From Lucifuga dentata (taxonomy: Eukaryota > Chordata > Actinopteri > Ophidiiformes > Bythitidae), in the NCBI GenBank assembly GCA_014773175.1, contig VXCM01002545.1, positions 65,107 to 129,106 on the forward strand: a stretch of 64,000 bases of DNA, in the 5' to 3' direction. The position numbers and the translations under genes were made by a program. A model generated the notes under the pieces. It saw nothing but the letters and a program-made list of their open reading frames with translations, had not been told where the DNA came from and ran no database searches. Position 1 is the first letter of the stretch. Every line of letters begins with the position of its first letter. Positions 21,935 to 32,855 of the stretch are shown piece by piece.

Positions 21935-24029
21935 AAGGTCAGTGGATTCACAGCAGGACCTCCCATCAGAGGGATAGTGTGAAAATGGAAACAGGAGGGT
22001 TCCCGACCTCCACAGTCGTTCCTCTCTAAGCAGCCAGCAGAGCGCCTCCTTCCTCCTATTCCCTTCCTTCTTCGTATATGAATGAGGGCTGAACCACAAT
22101 CAGGAAGTGACCTCTGGATCATTTAATCTCTCCGATTTTTTCACATGAGCAGGTGAGAACAATGACATTGAAACTTGGGTTTCACCAAGGTGCAATTCAA
22201 ACTCCAAGCCAAAACCTCCCAATATGTGCAAGAAGATGGATTGTTCCGTCTTAAGGCTTCAGTATTCTTTTTCTTGCATGCCTTGTGCAACATTAGATAT
22301 CATTATCCTCTTTCCGATGGTCAAATCCCAAAAAATTTCAACAACTTTCCAAATCTGTTGATCCAGTAGGCGCATCACTTCATGACATGGTAGGTACGTT
22401 CAAGGAGAGGAGTGAAAGTGTGTGTCATTATCCCTAAATAGAAGATTAATCATGTTGAGTTTGCACAAACACACACAGAAGACACACAATTCCAGGCAAC
22501 AACTCCCTCTGCTAAAGTGAAATCGGGTGATTCTGAAAAGGTCTGATTTGCTTTCTAAATCAGATATACTAGTTCAGATGAAATATACTGAGGCCTTTAC
22601 ATTGAGCAAAACTTCATGTTTGGAAGGTAGACAATAACATAACAAACTTTATTCACCCCTGCCTATTTTAGCAAAATGGATTTGGGAGTTTATAGGTGGT
22701 TAGAGACAATTTAAAGTACAAGTCCCTCAAATCAGTATAAGTACAATATGGCAGTAAATGTATTTAGATACTGTCCTTCTCCTGTCTGCCTTCCTGTCTC
22801 CTCCACGTATTTTCTCTGGTTGAACATATGCACACTTACCTGAGTGACAGGACATAATGTGATCTACTCAATCTTTCTTGTTTTACTTATCGTGACGCTC
22901 AATCAGAATTTTAACTTTAATGGCGCTACTGATGCAATTTAGATTGTCCCCTAGCTGGAGAATGGCATCTCAGCAGCTTAAGGCATAAACTATGTTGTAC
23001 ATAGACTTGAATCATGCATTTTGTTGTGTGGTTATTTCTCAACACTCTGCTGTCTATCTCCTCCTGGACTCCTCAGTTGTCTCCTTCACCACTTCTCTAC
23101 CACTTCCCATTATGACCTTCCATATCCATCCATCCCATCTCTCCTGTCTCTGTGCAGCCTTTAAATATGTTTAAAGAGATTCATTCCCTAGACAGCGATG
23201 AGATTTCCATCTCTGACAGTCTTATTTTGTCTAAGTTTGAGACCGTAATGAATAATGTCTTCACATGACCTACAAGTGTTGATTGATATATTCTGATCTT
23301 GCATAGAAATACTTAACACAGAGATAGTGTTAGGTATCATTTAGATTTTTTTTTTTTTTGCTTTTAAAACTGTTTACTTCACCTGTTCATGTCACTCATG
23401 TTACAGTTAGTATGTTTACTAACTGTAAACATACTAAAACTTCAGTTATTGTTGAATTAAGGCAACATTTTTTTTCAAACATCGTAGAAACACAATTAGA
23501 TTGAAATCGACGTAAATCGGAGTAAGCTTCTAGATTATGTGATTGTAAATCAGTTTTTTTCAGGCCTAAAAATGTTACAATTAATCACAATTCTTTAATC
23601 CAGTTTCATAGAAGTTCTTTCTTTTCTTGTCTGTCCAAAAAAATATTCCACAGCTAAGATGATGCCATCATTTGAGGCCAAGCGGATTCCTGCTGAAGCC
23701 TTTTTTCATGGAAGAGGTTAAAGTCTGAGGGTCCACATCAGGTGAGTCGTGTGGTGCAGAGCCACAATCATTCAGTAGGAACCTTTGTAACTTCTAAAAT
23801 ATAATCTCTGAGCTCCGATGAATGTAGTTAATTTATCAATTACATTACTTATATGACTATTCTGCAAAAAATATTCCAGCCCTTGGTTCGCTGCTTATGT
23901 GTCAAGCTCAGGAACTCTCAATCAACCCTCATATTCTCTGCTATCAAGCAAACATCAGCCATAAGAGTAGGAAGAAGGAGAAGAGGAGTTTGACGTTACT
24001 CATATTTATCTCCCCGTGTTGCAGTACTG
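21931..24029. other. Non-coding, no gene
   Basis: Mixed DNA without a supportable frame. Includes a nested hairpin at 23403-23437 and a diverged gattgaaatcgacgtaaatc word near 23500 related to those near 3565 and 9965. Confidence 0.45.
23403..23437. repeat. Two overlapping alternative hairpins
   Basis: TTAGTATGTTTAC (23407-23419) pairs perfectly with GTAAACATACTAA (23425-23437), 5-nt loop. The same left sequence also pairs differently: ACAGTTAGTA (23403-23412) with TACTAACTGT (23417-23426), 4-nt loop. The two folds are mutually exclusive. Confidence 0.8.
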
Positions 24030-24575
24030 AATTCTTTGCCATAATCGAATGAGAAAATGAGAAAGCTGTTTTAGGTTAATTAGGGATTTGACCCCATGGA
24101 GAATGGGCGACCCAGTTTATCTCCTGTTCTAACAAGCATGTGGCTAAGAGCTGTTTAAAACACCACTTATTTACATTTAGAGTGAATCTTATGGCCTTGG
24201 CAACCCTTGACAGGTACTTTATGACTCATACTTAAAAAGAAACAAATGTGTTTAAGTGCTGGCTTTTTAAAAAGTAATTAACCCATTTGTTTGAATGTCA
24301 CGGTTTGTCAATTTTTTCCTTTTTTATACTCAGTAAAGGTTTGATTAGACATGGTGTCGATTTGTTATCCTCTTAGGAATATCTGTCCATTTCATCTCTC
24401 CTCCGTGTCCGGAGGCAAATTTCCATTTCTGCTGCTCGATTGGTGAGTGTGAAATCAGAAAGTTAACGTCAAATTGCTGTGGGACAGAGGCTGTTCCATT
24501 TAGAAATGAGTTAAATCAGCTTCCGCTATCTCTCTCACATGCTAATCAATTTGTCCCTGCTTGACACTGAATATT
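24030..24575. promoter_or_regulatory. Candidate conserved enhancer block
   Basis: Repeat-free, complex sequence with homeodomain-type cores (GGTTAATTAGGG near 24076, AGTAATTAACCC near 24276, GCTAATCAATTTG near 24541) and a CGTGTCCGGAGGC segment. The density is lower than at 8.2 kb but the block is long and uninterrupted. No coding potential. Inference from motifs and complexity. Confidence 0.35.
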
Positions 24576-25060
24576 GATGTTTGCAACCACAGCATGTCCA
24601 TTTTACGCCCATTTGCACACGAACACACACGTTCATACACACACTAAACTGCTTACTGTCACAACCACAATCCCACTTTTATCTACACCTGCTTGTGTTC
24701 AGAGCAGGTACGCCTATGCATGTCCTCTTTCTATTATACTGTATTTGTTGATTGATGGTTGATAAAACTCTCGGGACCCCAAGTTTTTAATTGATATGAT
24801 ACAATGACTGGATTAAATTTGTTTTCAAAACGCCACGCGCAGGAGCAATGTGGATTCAGGCTGGTGTATGCTGAATACACATGGAGTGAGCATGCGAGAG
24901 TGAACATGCAGAAAATGTGATATCATTTCAGCCATAATGGTCAGCCATGGAGATCGCATTTGAGGATCGCCCGCAAAGTCATGCATCACTTGAAATTTGA
25001 AACAACAGCATCCATGTAATGTAAATGCAACTTCATCGATGATCGGTCAAGTGAAGAAAA
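24576..25060. other. Non-coding, no gene
   Basis: CA-rich words near 24615-24645, otherwise mixed sequence. Leads into the MADF-like relic. Confidence 0.45.
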
Positions 25061-25072
25061 ACAAACATTCTC

Positions 25073-25478
25073 AACTTTGATGAGCGGCTGGCAAAGGAGA
25101 TGAGGAAGTACCGGCACCTACATGCTTCCTCCATGAATAACGACTGCCAAATTTCTCCTGCTCCTGAATTTCTCCTGAATTTCTCCTGCCATTTCCTGTC
25201 AGGAGAAAGCCCGGACGCTGGTGTCCAAGGAAGATTCCTGCCTCATGAAGTGGAAAACTCTGCACAACCAATATGTGAATGGTACAAAGAAGACCAAACC
25301 AAGGAGAGATAACGAGCCTCTTGATGTTGTCCTGGCTCTCAAAATTCATGAAGCACAGAAAAACAGAGAAAAACTGGTTGTCGTCATGTTCGGTCATCAT
25401 GAAAGCATGAGAACCATGAAAAAGCCCACTGAGACAATACCTGCAGTATCCAGGATTTTTCCTATTTTCTGTTTCTAG
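25073..25478 (+). pseudogene. MADF (Myb/SANT-like) domain relic
   Basis: Plus strand, two blocks in different frames. Block 1 (25073-25147) reads NFDERLAKEMRKYRHLH..., which matches the opening helix of MADF domains (xDERLxxxVRKYxxLY). Block 2 (from about 25221) reads CLMKWKTLHNQYV followed by a Lys-rich stretch, matching the later W-bearing helix (C.KKWK.LRD.Y). The 70-odd bases between are close to the expected spacing but carry a frame change and a short tandem 'ctcctgaattt'. A pyrimidine tract ending in CAG at about 25200 could be a splice acceptor, but no donor is visible. MADF proteins occur as host transcription factors and as the accessory protein of PIF/Harbinger transposons; a transposon or processed-gene origin is likely. 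Block 2 stays open to a TAG at 25476-25478. Confidence 0.45.
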
Positions 25479-27093
25479 AAGCTTTTCTGCTGGTAGGCTA
25501 CATGCATTAGCCAACATCAGCATTCACAAAAAAACAGGCATATTGAATATTTTTTTATAAGGTTACAGGTGGAGGAAGACAGATGTTTGCCCCTTCCTTT
25601 ATCGATCCATCGAACCACTGAGATTTTGCTCAGTAGGTTATATGAGGGCAGCATCAATTTCTCGGTTACTTTCTTTGAAGCCATGTTCTCCATGTGCACA
25701 ATAATTTCAGCTGACATCACTGACCAGTATGACAGATCGCTTTGCTGTGCTGCTCATATGACACAAATCCAACAATAAAAATATCTAACATCATAAAAAA
25801 CATGTTTAGATGTTCTAGAAAAGATCAGGGGAACAGCACTGAAATGATCAGTAATAGGCTGATCATGTGAGCGTGTTTCCACATAGAAATGTTAATACAA
25901 GATTATACACATGTACACAAAAACACATCGGGATCCAACATGTTCTCCCCCTCAAATCTATTATAACACGCTGTTCATCAGCTCTCTGTGCACAGCTGTG
26001 TGCCGCTTATGCAATCAGAGGGCTTGAGGCAGGCTTAAGGTTTGTACTAAACTCCCCCCACTCCACTCCCGAGACAAGCAGACCATTGTGGGTCCGCTGA
26101 GTGCTCGTAACAGCTGGACCACACGGCAGAGTCTTGGACCCCGACCCTGTGGTGATGACAGGATCAGATTTGGCCAAAAGCCGTCTTATCCTCCGTCCAC
26201 ACATGATAACATGATGGATGAGAGTAAAGACAGGCTATTGTAGTTCACTGGCAGAGGAACACTGTCTGTATTGGGTTACACTTCACAATGCCCACAATTT
26301 ATGACCACTTTATTAATATATTTGTTTATTGAGAGCCATATTAGCTGCTATCAAGGTAGCTGCTACTCTCGGAGTCCACAGCAAACCCATAGATAGATAG
26401 AATACACTTCATTAATCACAAATAGCCTCAGAAAGCCCTAATAATTGTCTAAAAATCACTCAAATAAAATAAAACTAATTAAGAGATAATAAAAAAAACC
26501 CAAACACAAATAAATGAGCGCATCAAAAACACATAAATTAAATCAGTTCAATGCCACCTTGCATTTATGCAGGTTATTATTACAAAGGCCAAATATTTAT
26601 ACCCATAACATATTATTCTATAGTTTAGTTCAGATCATGAAGTGTCCAAAAATGAAAATATCTTCATATTGAATTACATAGAAAGATGTATGCAAGAGTT
26701 GTAACGGTGCAGTCATAAAAAAGGCATCTCGGATAAATATTGAATATTAAACCCAATATAAGTGTAATACTGTTTCCAAGAATTCTTGGAACAAGCAGAT
26801 ATAAAAACTATCAAACTTTATGACTATGAAGATGTTAAGGTTAGAGAAGACTTGTGGGAAAGTTAACCCATGGAAGAGTGTTGGAATACATAAATAAAGC
26901 TGCTTTAGGAAAGATTCTTTGTGAATATCAAACTTCTATCAGCCAAAATTACAAAATGTGGCTGCTTACCACAACATTCAGTCTGCTTACCCAAATGGAA
27001 TATGCTGTAGAACATGAACACAGAATTTAATTAACTACAAAGTGGCGTTATTTTCATATGAAAGCTACATGTACAAACACACATTTAGTTCAC
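25479..27093. other. Non-coding, no gene
   Basis: Mixed to AT-rich. A GATAGATAGAATACACTTCATT word near 26391 resembles the tail of a common fish retroposon, but it is short and isolated. Short frames have no domain. Confidence 0.4.
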
Positions 27094-27748
27094 TTAAAGG
27101 ACCATACCACCCATTTTGCATGTTTGAGCCTAATATATTCAATTTGCATACATGCGATGTTACTGACAATCATTTCCCAAAGCATACTACTGGAACGGTG
27201 AATTAAAAATGTTTTTCCCTACCTTCCAGACTGCCATTGGTTCCAGTTCATTCTGGTACGCTATTAAAATTAATTTGTTGATACTTGAAATGTTCTTGGG
27301 ATAGGTAATCCATCATTGTGAACAAGATGTGTATTCAGGTTNATACTTGAAATGTTCTTGGGATAGGTAATCCATCATTGTGAACAAGATGTGTATTCAG
27401 GTTTTTTTAGAAGTTACAAAATTTTAGCATTTACGCACAATAAAAAGCATGGAGTGAATGTACGCCTCCATCGGGGAATATAGTCCCAAAAGAAGACCTG
27501 AGTTTATAGAAAAATTTAAATGACTGTGACTTCATAAGGCTGCGTAACTATTAGCAGGAGAAACATGGATTTTTAAGGTGTGTGTATTAGTTGAATATTT
27601 GGTTTTGAAAGATTAAGAGATTTTGCAAAATATCAGGAAAGCTGAAATATGGTTTTATCCTTTGGGAAATGATTGTCAGTAACGTAACATGTATGAAAAA
27701 TGAATATATTAGGCTCAAACATGCACGATTGCTGATATGGTTCTTTAA
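27094..27748 (-). mobile_element. TTAA MITE family A, copy 3 (full length, inverted)
   Basis: Flanked by TTAA at 27094-27097 and 27745-27748. Termini AGGACCATACCACCC... and ...GATATGGTTCT form the inverted repeat. The asymmetric core is reversed relative to copy 1 (the CTTTCCTGATATT word lies near the right end). It includes a 61-bp direct duplication around the N at 27342, which is an assembly artefact; without it the length is about 593 bp, in line with the family. Confidence 0.92.
27281..27403. other. Probable false 61-bp duplication at an N join
   Basis: Positions 27281-27341 recur directly after the N at 27342. Both copies carry identical MITE sequence (ATACTTGAAATGTTCTTGGG...GTATTCAGGTT). 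Other family members have it once. Confidence 0.92.
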
Positions 27749-28353
27749 GTCTCTGCTGAATGTAATAATGAGGATTTCTGTCATAAAGTCTTTTTGGGCC
27801 AGAGGGCGTCAAGTAAGCTTTGATTTTATAAAGGAGTATTGTGGAATGATTGTAGTCTTTCCTCACTGTCATTTATTAACCTTTTAAGGTGTGTTTGCCT
27901 TAATCATTGTACAGTCAAAGTACAGTCTGCATGTAATCATACTTAGACTATATGCTGTCTTATGCTAACTTCCTGGTTCTTCTTCTACTTTTCCAAACTA
28001 ACAATTACTGTTTCAACTGTAACTTGTACCTGCGGACCCAAGACCCATAGAACACATGGGTTTACATTTAGATCATCGATTGTAGGCTTTCATGAACTGA
28101 AGGTTGAATTACAGTCATCTTATATAACTTAGTGAAGACAGAGAGAGAGATTCATTTAGGTTAAAAACGTCAGAGTATTGCTTTACTGAAATCCCATGTA
28201 TGTATTTGCTGGCATCAGTGTGGTTGCAGGGCAGATGCAGCAGGTATGAGTAGATACAGTAATATGCATGAAGTAGAGGTGTATGGCACAGACATGTATA
28301 ATGTATAATGAATGAACAGCTGAGCCGCTGGAGGATGAGGTGAAGTAGATGGG
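27749..28353. other. Non-coding, no gene
   Basis: AT-rich to mixed DNA with no recognised element. Confidence 0.5.
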
Positions 28354-28394
28354 TTTTTTTTTTTTTTTTTTTTTNTTTTTTTTTTTTTTTTTTT
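28354..28394. repeat. Poly-T run with single-N join
   Basis: Homopolymer T of about 40 nt split by an N at 28375. Confidence 0.88.
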
Positions 28395-28488
28395 GACATA
28401 TCACATGCTAGAGTGTCATGCATATTTCATTGGGCATGTCTAGTTGGGCCGCTGCTTGCCTAGGGATCCAGACAGATGTTGCATGTGC

Positions 28489-28491
28489 CTC

Positions 28492-28522
<31 letters not shown>

Positions 28523-28557
28523 GTGTGTGTGTGTGTGTGTGGATACAAATAAGNCTC

Positions 28558-28588
<31 letters not shown>

Positions 28589-28619
28589 GTGTGTGTGTGT
28601 GTGTGTGGATACAAATAAG
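28489..28619. repeat. GT/TATA microsatellite with 65-bp duplication at an N
   Basis: A GT-TATATA-GT compound array ending GGATACAAATAAG (28489-28553) is repeated exactly after the N at 28554. Likely one locus assembled twice. Confidence 0.88.
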
Positions 28620-30647
28620 CATCAAAAATATGTTTGTGTGTACCTGGCTGTGAGGTGCAGTGGACCCTGGTCTAAAATCCATCTGCAGCATTGGAAATGA
28701 TTTCAGGACAGTGGAAGTACAAACGTGTCACTGAAATTTGACATTACTCGAAGTTAAATTATTGGTCTAAAAAAAAAAAAAAAAAAAATTATTGGCCTAA
28801 TATTTACTGAGGTAAATGCAAAAAATATATATTTTAAAATGTACCATGATATTTCAAAATGAAACACTGCTAAAGATCTTTCCCAAAGCAATGAGATGAG
28901 AACTCACCATATGTAATAAGAGTTGATAAAGTTAAAAATGTTGGAAGCTCATCTCCATTATTCAGAAATGTTACTTTACTGATGTTTCTGCTCCTATTTG
29001 CTGTCAATCCTTTTAAATTATTGATGCAAGCATAGAAAACACTAGCGACAAACTGTGCTGTCATTAAGTAAAACTGTATTATTTTGACAGCAGGATGAAT
29101 TAAAAAGGATTTCAAATCTGAGACATGTTTCTGTTGAATGTTGGTTTGATTTAGCACATAATCTTTAGCTTGGAACACAGACTATCCTGACTAAATAGCA
29201 GGCACAGTAATATGATGATGAGTATTACCAATTTATCTGTCAGATTTAACATTAGAAGAAAGCTTGAAGCCTAAAAAGACAAAGATAGTACATTTCTGTG
29301 TATGTCCTTAGAATATTCATCTACAATCCAGAAATGGTGCAAAGCAGACCATAAAGGCAGATTTTCTAGCATAAAATCACAGGACAACAGGACATCCATC
29401 CTTTCATTATGACCACTACCACTTAAAATTTTCTGTCTTTGAATTATATGCTGATTTGCCTCATGCCACTCCAAGAAAGCAAGAAAGCAAGTGATGTGGA
29501 AGCAACATTCTTATAAAAACGGATGTAAATAATCCCAGGAGTTGATTTATTTTTCAGTGGAGATCTGTATCCCTTCCTTCTTCTTCTTCAATCACCTGCC
29601 TCAGTCTGTTCTTTTACTCCTCATGCATGGACGCTGTTTGATGCCTTTTTCAGTTCGCCGAGTCTATTTGTTTAGCATCGTCTCTCAAACAACATTCCTC
29701 CAAAACCCTTATGCATAATCAGCACAGGTGAACTCCTTCTGAGACTCTCAAGAAGTGTTACAGTCCTGTTGTTTTGCTAATCGTGTTCTTCTTGTGACTG
29801 ATGTTTGAAACCTTATTGGATGAAGGCAATCAAAGTGTGAAGCTGAACAGGGATTTTCCTGTTTATTTACTCACTGAAAGCCCATGCTGTTTCATGATGA
29901 AACATATTTTGTATTTTAAGTATATCACTCACTTCCCCTGAAAGCCGTGCACGTCATTGATGGGCCCGTGCCACCTCGTGTAAGCTTTTTAACACATTGC
30001 TCATTTTAATTGTTAGCACTGGAGAGTGGCCAAGGTTTCCTTGTGGCGGGATTGCTTTTGGCTGTTTGCAGGACTCTGGGAATTGTTTTTCCAGACTTGG
30101 AGAGTNCCCCCTTCTCCTGGAGTCTGAGCCAGGCTGAGAATGGAGCCCTGGGGTGCTCCTTGTTTCCTGTGAATGCACACACACAGCCTCTACCTTGACA
30201 CACCAGCCACATACACATATAGAATTTAGTAAAATGTTCCAAACCTGACTCCTGACAATTTAATTCACACACAAGTATTCTGCATTAACAACGTACATTC
30301 AATGGCAGCTTTCACCAGCAATGCTGAACTGTGACATTCATATAGTGATGTGAAAAGTTCAGGGGGTTCATCGGAAGTGTTTGACTTTACCACCGATATC
30401 TGTTTCCTTAAATACCACAGTCACATTTCATCTCACATTGCTCGTCAATTTTGACATTTATATTATTTAACAATGATGATAATTAGCCCTGGACATGCTG
30501 TATGTTAATGATGCTACTGCTACATACTTCAAGCTCAGTTAGGAAATGCTTTGATATTGGCATTTGTTATGTGTGTATTGTAAGATGGATGATGGTACCG
30601 TCAATCCCACTGAGAATCAACAGTCAACTTTGAAGCTCTAACCAGCT
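28620..30647. other. Non-coding, with one N join
   Basis: Includes an A run near 28769-28788 flanked on both sides by AAATTATTGGYCTAA, and an N at 30106 within complex sequence. Open frames near 28870-29178 and 29271-29474 (minus) have no domain. A GC-balanced block near 29930-30190 is of moderate complexity. No gene. Confidence 0.4.
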
Positions 30648-30853
30648 TAGATTACTTATCTCAAGCATGTTTCAAGTCTCCACAAGTTGATTTTTAGTGT
30701 ACTGGATTGAACTGAAACCACCGGCAGTCTGGAAGGTTGGAAGAACAATTCTAATATGAACTGCTCCAGTAGCATGTTTTAGGAAATGGTTGTATGTATG
30801 TGGGTTGTATATATTGGGCTCAAACATGCAAAACCATTGGTATGCTCCTTTAA
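30648..30853 (+). mobile_element. TTAA MITE family A, copy 4 (old 3' fragment)
   Basis: Matches the right third of the family from the ATTACTTATC word through GGCAGTCTGGAAGGT, CCAGTAGCATG and GGCTCAAACATGCAAAA to CTCCTTTAA (TTAA at 30850-30853). Substitutions are much denser than in the other copies and part of the right terminus is deleted, so this is an older insertion. Confidence 0.8.
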
Positions 30854-32270
30854 GTTTCCTCCCCCGTCCTTTTCTGCTCCTGGTAAAACTGAGCCGTCTT
30901 GTTGCGGTTCCTCCTTGTGGTCCTGACCTCCTGTGTGTGACTGATGTTTTTATTGGTGTCCTACTGACTCTGCAGTGATGCGCCTATTACAAAGGTCACA
31001 AAGGTCCATTATGTCAGCCGCCANCCCCCCCCCCCCCCCCCCATGGTTTGACAGCACAGCTTAGACTACTTTTCCCAAAAGTCCGTCCAAGTTCCACTTA
31101 CTTGTATTGGAACAAGGACGAACCCAAGCCTCCAGGTCCTTCAGAGGAAAAAAAATATCAGTCCTGGCTTTTAAAAAAAAAAAAAAACNAAAAACCGCAT
31201 TCACAAGAAATAAGTCATCTCCACCCATCACCCCACCTCCCTCGTACCCCCATTTGCCACAATTTAAATTCGTTCCACCTCATATTTAAACATTCACATG
31301 ATCCCTTTGCACAAGTTCCAGATTACATGCATGTCAGTGAACAGAGCGTATACCTCTCCACCGTCCAGCTCTGGATCGTCGGCGAGTGGAGAATTACAGA
31401 AATATGCTGCAGTAATTGAGTCAAGCAGCTCAGACAGTAGCATTGGTGTAGCGTAACTTAGAGCTTATTATCCGTACTTCTGAGTTATTTATTGTGTAAG
31501 CATTTTTGACATGGTCACAACTCATAGATTAGCTTTAGTCAATATCTTGATAATTTGATTTCTCTAATAGCACACACTTTTTCATGACATTAAAAGAGTG
31601 AGTTTTCTCTTGAGAAGCCAAGCTTGAGAGTGAAGAATTTTAGGAAAGTTGCAGCTTGACGGCAATTACAAAAAGGTTTAGATCAAAACAGAGACTTCTG
31701 GATGATAGCTGGAACCTAAAGCTCTTTGCGAGGGGTCTACTAAATTATTGACATTCTGCATACTTACCATATTTTCACTCTCGCCAAAGATGCCAAATGA
31801 TGAGGGAAAAACACATTCATCTGTTCCCTAAGTGCTTCAAAGCATCCCAAAGAGGAACCGAGACAAATGGAGCCAAATACAAACACTTGAAAAGAATATG
31901 ATGATGCGGAAGCCAAATGGTAAGAGGAGGCAGTGAGGGGAGTTTGAAAAGCCACGCTGAGTTGTTAGCGGTGATGACATTCAAGCCAAGACACTGCTCA
32001 CCAGGATGCGATTTAGAGCACGCACTTCCACCTTCCAAATGATGGCACTTCTAAGAGGTGAAAAATAGATCCCTCTGCTTTCTGTCAGAGTTCACAGACA
32101 CTTTATTTCCACTGAACCATGAAAAAGGTCTGATTGGTTTAGAAGCTATGAAGCCCATTAAGCTTGGTGTCGGCTTGGTAACGTACTTAACTCAACTCGT
32201 TAAAACTGAGTAAAAATTTAGAATATTGAATTTTGTTATGGTAAAAAGGAAACTTTAACCAAAATTTCTG
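30854..32270. other. Non-coding, C-run and A-run joins, one complex block
   Basis: A C homopolymer at about 31025-31042 has an N at 31024; an A run at 31173-31193 has an N at 31189. The block at about 31640-32050 is complex, repeat-free and a candidate conserved element. Frames at 31048-31419 span the A run and N and are rejected. Confidence 0.4.
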
Positions 32271-32855
32271 TTAAAGGACCATACCATCCATTTTGCATGT
32301 TTGAGCCTAATATATTAAATTTTCATACATGTAATGTTATTGACAATCATTTCCCAAAGCATAAAACCGTATTTCAGCTTTCCTGATATTTTGTAAAATC
32401 TCTTAATCTTTCAAAATCAAATATTCAAGTGATACACCCACCTTAAAAATCCATGTTTCTCCTGCTAATAGTTAGACAGCCTTATGAAGCCATGGACATT
32501 TAAATTTTTTGATGAACGCAGGTCTTTTGGGACTATATTCCCCGGTGGAGACATACATTCACTCTGCAGTTTTTATTGCGCTTAAACGCTAAAATTACGT
32601 AACTTCTAAAAAAACCTGAATATACGTCTTGTTCACAATGATGGACTACCTATCCCAATAAAGTTTCAAGTATCAACAAGTTGACTTTAATAGCGTACCA
32701 GAATTAACTGAACCATTGGAGGTCTGGAAGGTAGGAAAAATATTTGTTTAATTTACCGTTCCAGTAGTATGCTTTGGGAAATGATTGTCAGTAACCTTAC
32801 GGTGTATGAAAATTGAATATATTAGACTCTGAAAATGGCTGGTATGGTCCTTTAA
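32271..32855 (+). mobile_element. TTAA MITE family A, copy 5 (full length)
   Basis: TTAA at 32271-32274 and 32852-32855, total 585 bp. The left terminus AGGACCATACCATCCATTTTGC... pairs with right ...GGCTGGTATGGTCCT. The core order is as in copy 1. Bases outside TTAA differ on the two sides (CTG left, AGG right), supporting TTAA as the target duplication. No open frame of transposase type. Confidence 0.95.

Noticed and set aside
25071..25523. 150-codon minus-strand frame
   Set aside because: It is antisense to the MADF-like plus-strand sequence, which explains the composition better.
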